7,558 nucleotides of DNA from Betaproteobacteria bacterium (lineage in GTDB: Bacteria; Pseudomonadota; Gammaproteobacteria; Burkholderiales; SG8-39), in NCBI GenBank assembly GCA_016867955.1, contig VGIE01000100.1:1-7558 (forward strand), read 5' to 3'. Positions 5,957 through 7,558 of the stretch are shown here, piece after piece. Position numbers and translations under genes: made by a program. Under the pieces are notes generated by a model that was not told the DNA's origin, did no database searches, and saw only the letters and a list, made by a program, of their open reading frames with translations. How positions within the stretch are numbered: the stretch's first letter is position 1; every line of letters starts with the position of its first letter.

Positions 5957-6734
5957 GCACCGGCGGCTGCTGCCGAGGCCGCACGAGTTCCGCTACCCGC
6001 TGTTCCTCGTTTACCTGGACCTCTCCGAGCTGAACAGCGTGTTCCGCGGGCGCTGGCTGTGGTCCACGGTGCGGCGTGCGGTCGCGCGCTTCGACCGCCG
6101 CGACCACCTCGGCGACCCCGCCGAGCCGCTGGATGTCGCTGTACGCGAGCTGGTACGTGCGAGGACGGGGCGGCGGCCCGGCGGGCCGATCCGCCTGCTT
6201 ACGCACCTGCGCTACTTCGGGCACTGCTTCAACCCGGTGAGCTTCTACTACTGCTTCGATGCCGCCGATGCCCGCGTCGAGACCGTCGTCGCCGAGGTCA
6301 ACAACACGCCGTGGGACGAGCGTCACTGTTACGTGCTGGAGGCAGATGGCGCGCCGGGCGACGCCGCGGCTGCCGGCCTGCAGGCACTGACGCCCAAGGC
6401 GATGCACGTATCGCCGTTCATGCCCATGGCGCTGCGCTACGAGTGGCACCTCAGCGCGCCCGATGAGCGACTCGCGGTCCACATGCAACTGCTGGAGGAC
6501 GCTGTTGCGGCGGGCGGGCCGCGCAAGGTGTTCGATGCGACCCTGGACCTTCGACGCCTGCCGCTGACCGGGGCGAATCTCGCCGGCGTGCTGCTGCGCC
6601 ATCCGCTGATGACGCTGCAGGTCATCGCGGCCATCCACTGGCAGGCGCTGCGGCTCTGGCTCAAGCGCATCCCGGTCCACACCCACCCCGGGAAACTGCA
6701 ACCCGGCCCGGCGCCGACGGAGACCAACCCTTGA
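5925..6734 (+). CDS. DUF1365 family protein
   Basis: Member of DUF1365, widespread in bacteria and nearly always beside an FAD amine-oxidase-like gene and a CFA-like methyltransferase; its biochemical activity is unassigned as far as I know. Family blocks in order are HSAIYRGSLRHRR at the start, FRYPLFLVYLDL, RYFGHCFNPVSFYYCF (F102-NPVSFYY-C110), AEVNNTPWDERHCYVL, KAMHVSPFMPM and near the C terminus HPLMTLQVIAAIHWQALRLW followed by VHTHP. The product has 269 residues, normal for the family. An ATG at 5919 is in frame, but GAGGAGG (5912-5918) directly abuts it and stands 6 bases from the ATG at 5925, so 5925 is preferred. The gene begins inside the flavoprotein gene and ends in a TTGA overlap with the CFA-like gene, implying coupled expression of the three. 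Confidence 0.93.
   Translation: MHSAIYRGSLRHRRLLPRPHEFRYPLFLVYLDLSELNSVFRGRWLWSTVRRAVARFDRRDHLGDPAEPLDVAVRELVRARTGRRPGGPIRLLTHLRYFGHCFNPVSFYYCFDAADARVETVVAEVNNTPWDERHCYVLEADGAPGDAAAAGLQALTPKAMHVSPFMPMALRYEWHLSAPDERLAVHMQLLEDAVAAGGPRKVFDATLDLRRLPLTGANLAGVLLRHPLMTLQVIAAIHWQALRLWLKRIPVHTHPGKLQPGPAPTETNP
6719..6722 (+). promoter_or_regulatory. RBS supporting a TTG start of the CFA-synthase-like gene
   Basis: GGAG lies 8 bases before the TTG at 6731, and that TTG overlaps the DUF1365 stop as TTGA. There is no ATG in frame until 7040, which is already inside the conserved part of the protein. Confidence 0.5.
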
Positions 6735-7558
6735 AATCGATTGCCATCGAACGCGACACGCGAGCTGCCGCGAACCCTGCCATCCCACGGAGCGGCGAGG
6801 CCTCAGGCGCTCCGCGGAGTGCGCGCCGCGCCCTTGTTGACCGGCTTGCCGAGGCCGCGGTGCGCCGTCGCCTTGCGGGGCTGCGTCACGGCGTGATTCT
6901 GCTGGACGACGGTGAGCGCGTCGAAGGCTTCGGTGCCCAGACCTCGCAATGCGCGCTGGCAGTGACGGTGCACGTGCACGACCCGCGCTTCTACGGTGAC
7001 GTCGCCCTCGGCGGTTCGGTGGGCGCGGGCGAGGCCTACATGCAGAGCTGGTGGAGCGCGGATGACCTGACCGGCCTCGTGCGCATCCTGTTGCACAACC
7101 GCGAAGTCCTCGACGGCATGGAGACGGGCTGGGCGCGCCTTGCCGCGCCGGCGCGCAAGGCGCTGCACTGGGCGTCGCGCAACTCGCGTCGCGGCAGCCG
7201 CCGCAACATCGCCGCGCACTACGACCTTGGCAACGATTTCTTCCGCCTGTTCCTCGATCCCACCCTGATGTACTCCTGCGCGCGCTTCAGCCGACCGGGG
7301 ATGAGCCTCGAGGAAGCCTCCATCGCCAAGCTCGATAGCATCTGCCGCAAACTCGGGCTGCGCGCCAGGGACCGGGTGCTCGAGATCGGCACCGGCTGGG
7401 GCGGGTTTGCGCTTCACGCGGCGCAGCACTACGGCTGCCACGTGACAACCACGACGATTTCGCGCCAGCAACATGCGCTCGCGCGCGAGCGGATCGATGC
7501 CGCCGGCCTTGGCGACCGCGTGACCCTGCTGCTCGAGGACTACCGCGACCTCGACGCG
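6731..7558 (+). CDS. cfa: cyclopropane-fatty-acyl-phospholipid synthase-like methyltransferase (3' truncated)
   Basis: SAM-dependent enzyme of the CFA synthase / mycolic acid methyltransferase family, which adds a one-carbon unit from SAM across a cis double bond of a phospholipid acyl chain, giving a cyclopropane or methylated chain. The frame stays open to the last base (276 codons); about 120-150 residues including most of the active site lie outside. Visible: a poorly conserved first 35 residues, the N-terminal domain with VGAGEAYMQSWWSADDL, then NIAAHYDLGNDFFRLFLD (HYDLGNDF at 163-170), MYSCARF, and SAM motif VLEIGTGWGGF (216-226) followed by VTTTTISRQQ. This version resembles the CFA-like enzymes found with DUF1365 rather than E. 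coli Cfa itself. TTG 6731 overlaps the DUF1365 stop by 4 bases. Whether it cyclopropanates, methylates or methylenates cannot be told from this part. Confidence 0.93.
   Translation, partial: MKSIAIERDTRAAANPAIPRSGEASGAPRSARRALVDRLAEAAVRRRLAGLRHGVILLDDGERVEGFGAQTSQCALAVTVHVHDPRFYGDVALGGSVGAGEAYMQSWWSADDLTGLVRILLHNREVLDGMETGWARLAAPARKALHWASRNSRRGSRRNIAAHYDLGNDFFRLFLDPTLMYSCARFSRPGMSLEEASIAKLDSICRKLGLRARDRVLEIGTGWGGFALHAAQHYGCHVTTTTISRQQHALARERIDAAGLGDRVTLLLEDYRDLDA

Larger units (their letters stand above)
1..7558 (+). other. nine-gene co-directional operon, open at both ends
   Basis: All nine genes run the same way. Junctions are an 8-base overlap (809-816), ATGA (1459-1462), ATGA (2334-2337), a 10-base gap (3036-3045), a 10-base overlap (3627-3636, if the first ATG is used), ATGA (4652-4655), a 32-base overlap (5925-5956) and TTGA (6731-6734). 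No promoter or hairpin terminator fits between them, so one transcript starting upstream of base 1 and ending beyond 7558 is the simplest reading. An internal promoter inside coding sequence cannot be excluded. Confidence 0.8.

Noticed and set aside
5814..6788. 324-codon open frame on the minus strand
   Set aside because: Antisense to DUF1365, which is a clear family member on the + strand.
6803..7474. 223-codon open frame on the minus strand
   Set aside because: Antisense to the CFA-like gene, whose SAM-binding and HYDLGNDF motifs are unmistakable.
1..7558. RpoE/ECF-type promoter or ChrR-like regulator site for the operon
   Set aside because: Such regulation is known for related clusters, but no gap in the window is large enough and I could not find a convincing -35/-10 pair; any such site probably lies upstream of the window.

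Overview
This is a GC-rich (by eye about two-thirds G+C), tightly packed stretch in which every supportable gene lies on the + strand. Protein similarity as I recognise it, the lipoprotein lipocalin and the gene content suggest a Proteobacterium, most likely a high-GC gammaproteobacterium; this is inference, because there is no rRNA or other phylogenetic marker. No tRNA, rRNA, CRISPR, insertion sequence, phage gene or convincing terminator was seen, and no intergenic gap is longer than about 10 bases (about 107 if the desaturase starts at its second Met).

Layout, left to right: (1) the 3' part of a class I SAM methyltransferase resembling coclaurine N-methyltransferase and CFA synthase (1-816, start off-window); (2) a DUF2878-type membrane protein (809-1462); (3) a DUF1295 / steroid-5-alpha-reductase-like membrane protein (1459-2337); (4) an exported DUF6134-type protein (2334-3035); (5) a Blc-type outer-membrane lipocalin lipoprotein (3046-3636); (6) a delta-9-type membrane fatty-acid desaturase with three His boxes (3627-4655); (7) an FAD-dependent amine-oxidase-like flavoprotein (4652-5956); (8) a DUF1365 protein (5925-6734); (9) the 5' part of a cyclopropane-fatty-acid-synthase-like methyltransferase (6731 to the window end), which begins at TTG and is easily missed.

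Almost every junction is a start/stop overlap (ATGA, TTGA, 8-32 bases) or a gap of about 10 bases, so this looks like one translationally coupled operon running off both ends of the window. The content points to modification of unsaturated membrane acyl chains: the desaturase makes a double bond, one or two SAM methyltransferases add a one-carbon unit across it, a flavoprotein and a 5-alpha-reductase-like protein supply redox steps, DUF1365 and DUF2878 are unassigned partners, and an exported protein plus a lipocalin could handle the product in the envelope. The flavoprotein - DUF1365 - CFA-synthase triad recurs in many Proteobacteria, in some near RpoE-ChrR-type singlet-oxygen regulators. Related chemistry is known in furan fatty acid synthesis (UfaM/UfaD/UfaO in Rhodobacter) and 10-methyl fatty acid synthesis (TmsA/TmsB in actinobacteria). 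The actual product here cannot be read from the sequence. The most unusual points are the N-methyltransferase-like active site of gene 1, its pairing with a second CFA-like enzyme at the other end of the locus, and the added reductase and envelope genes.
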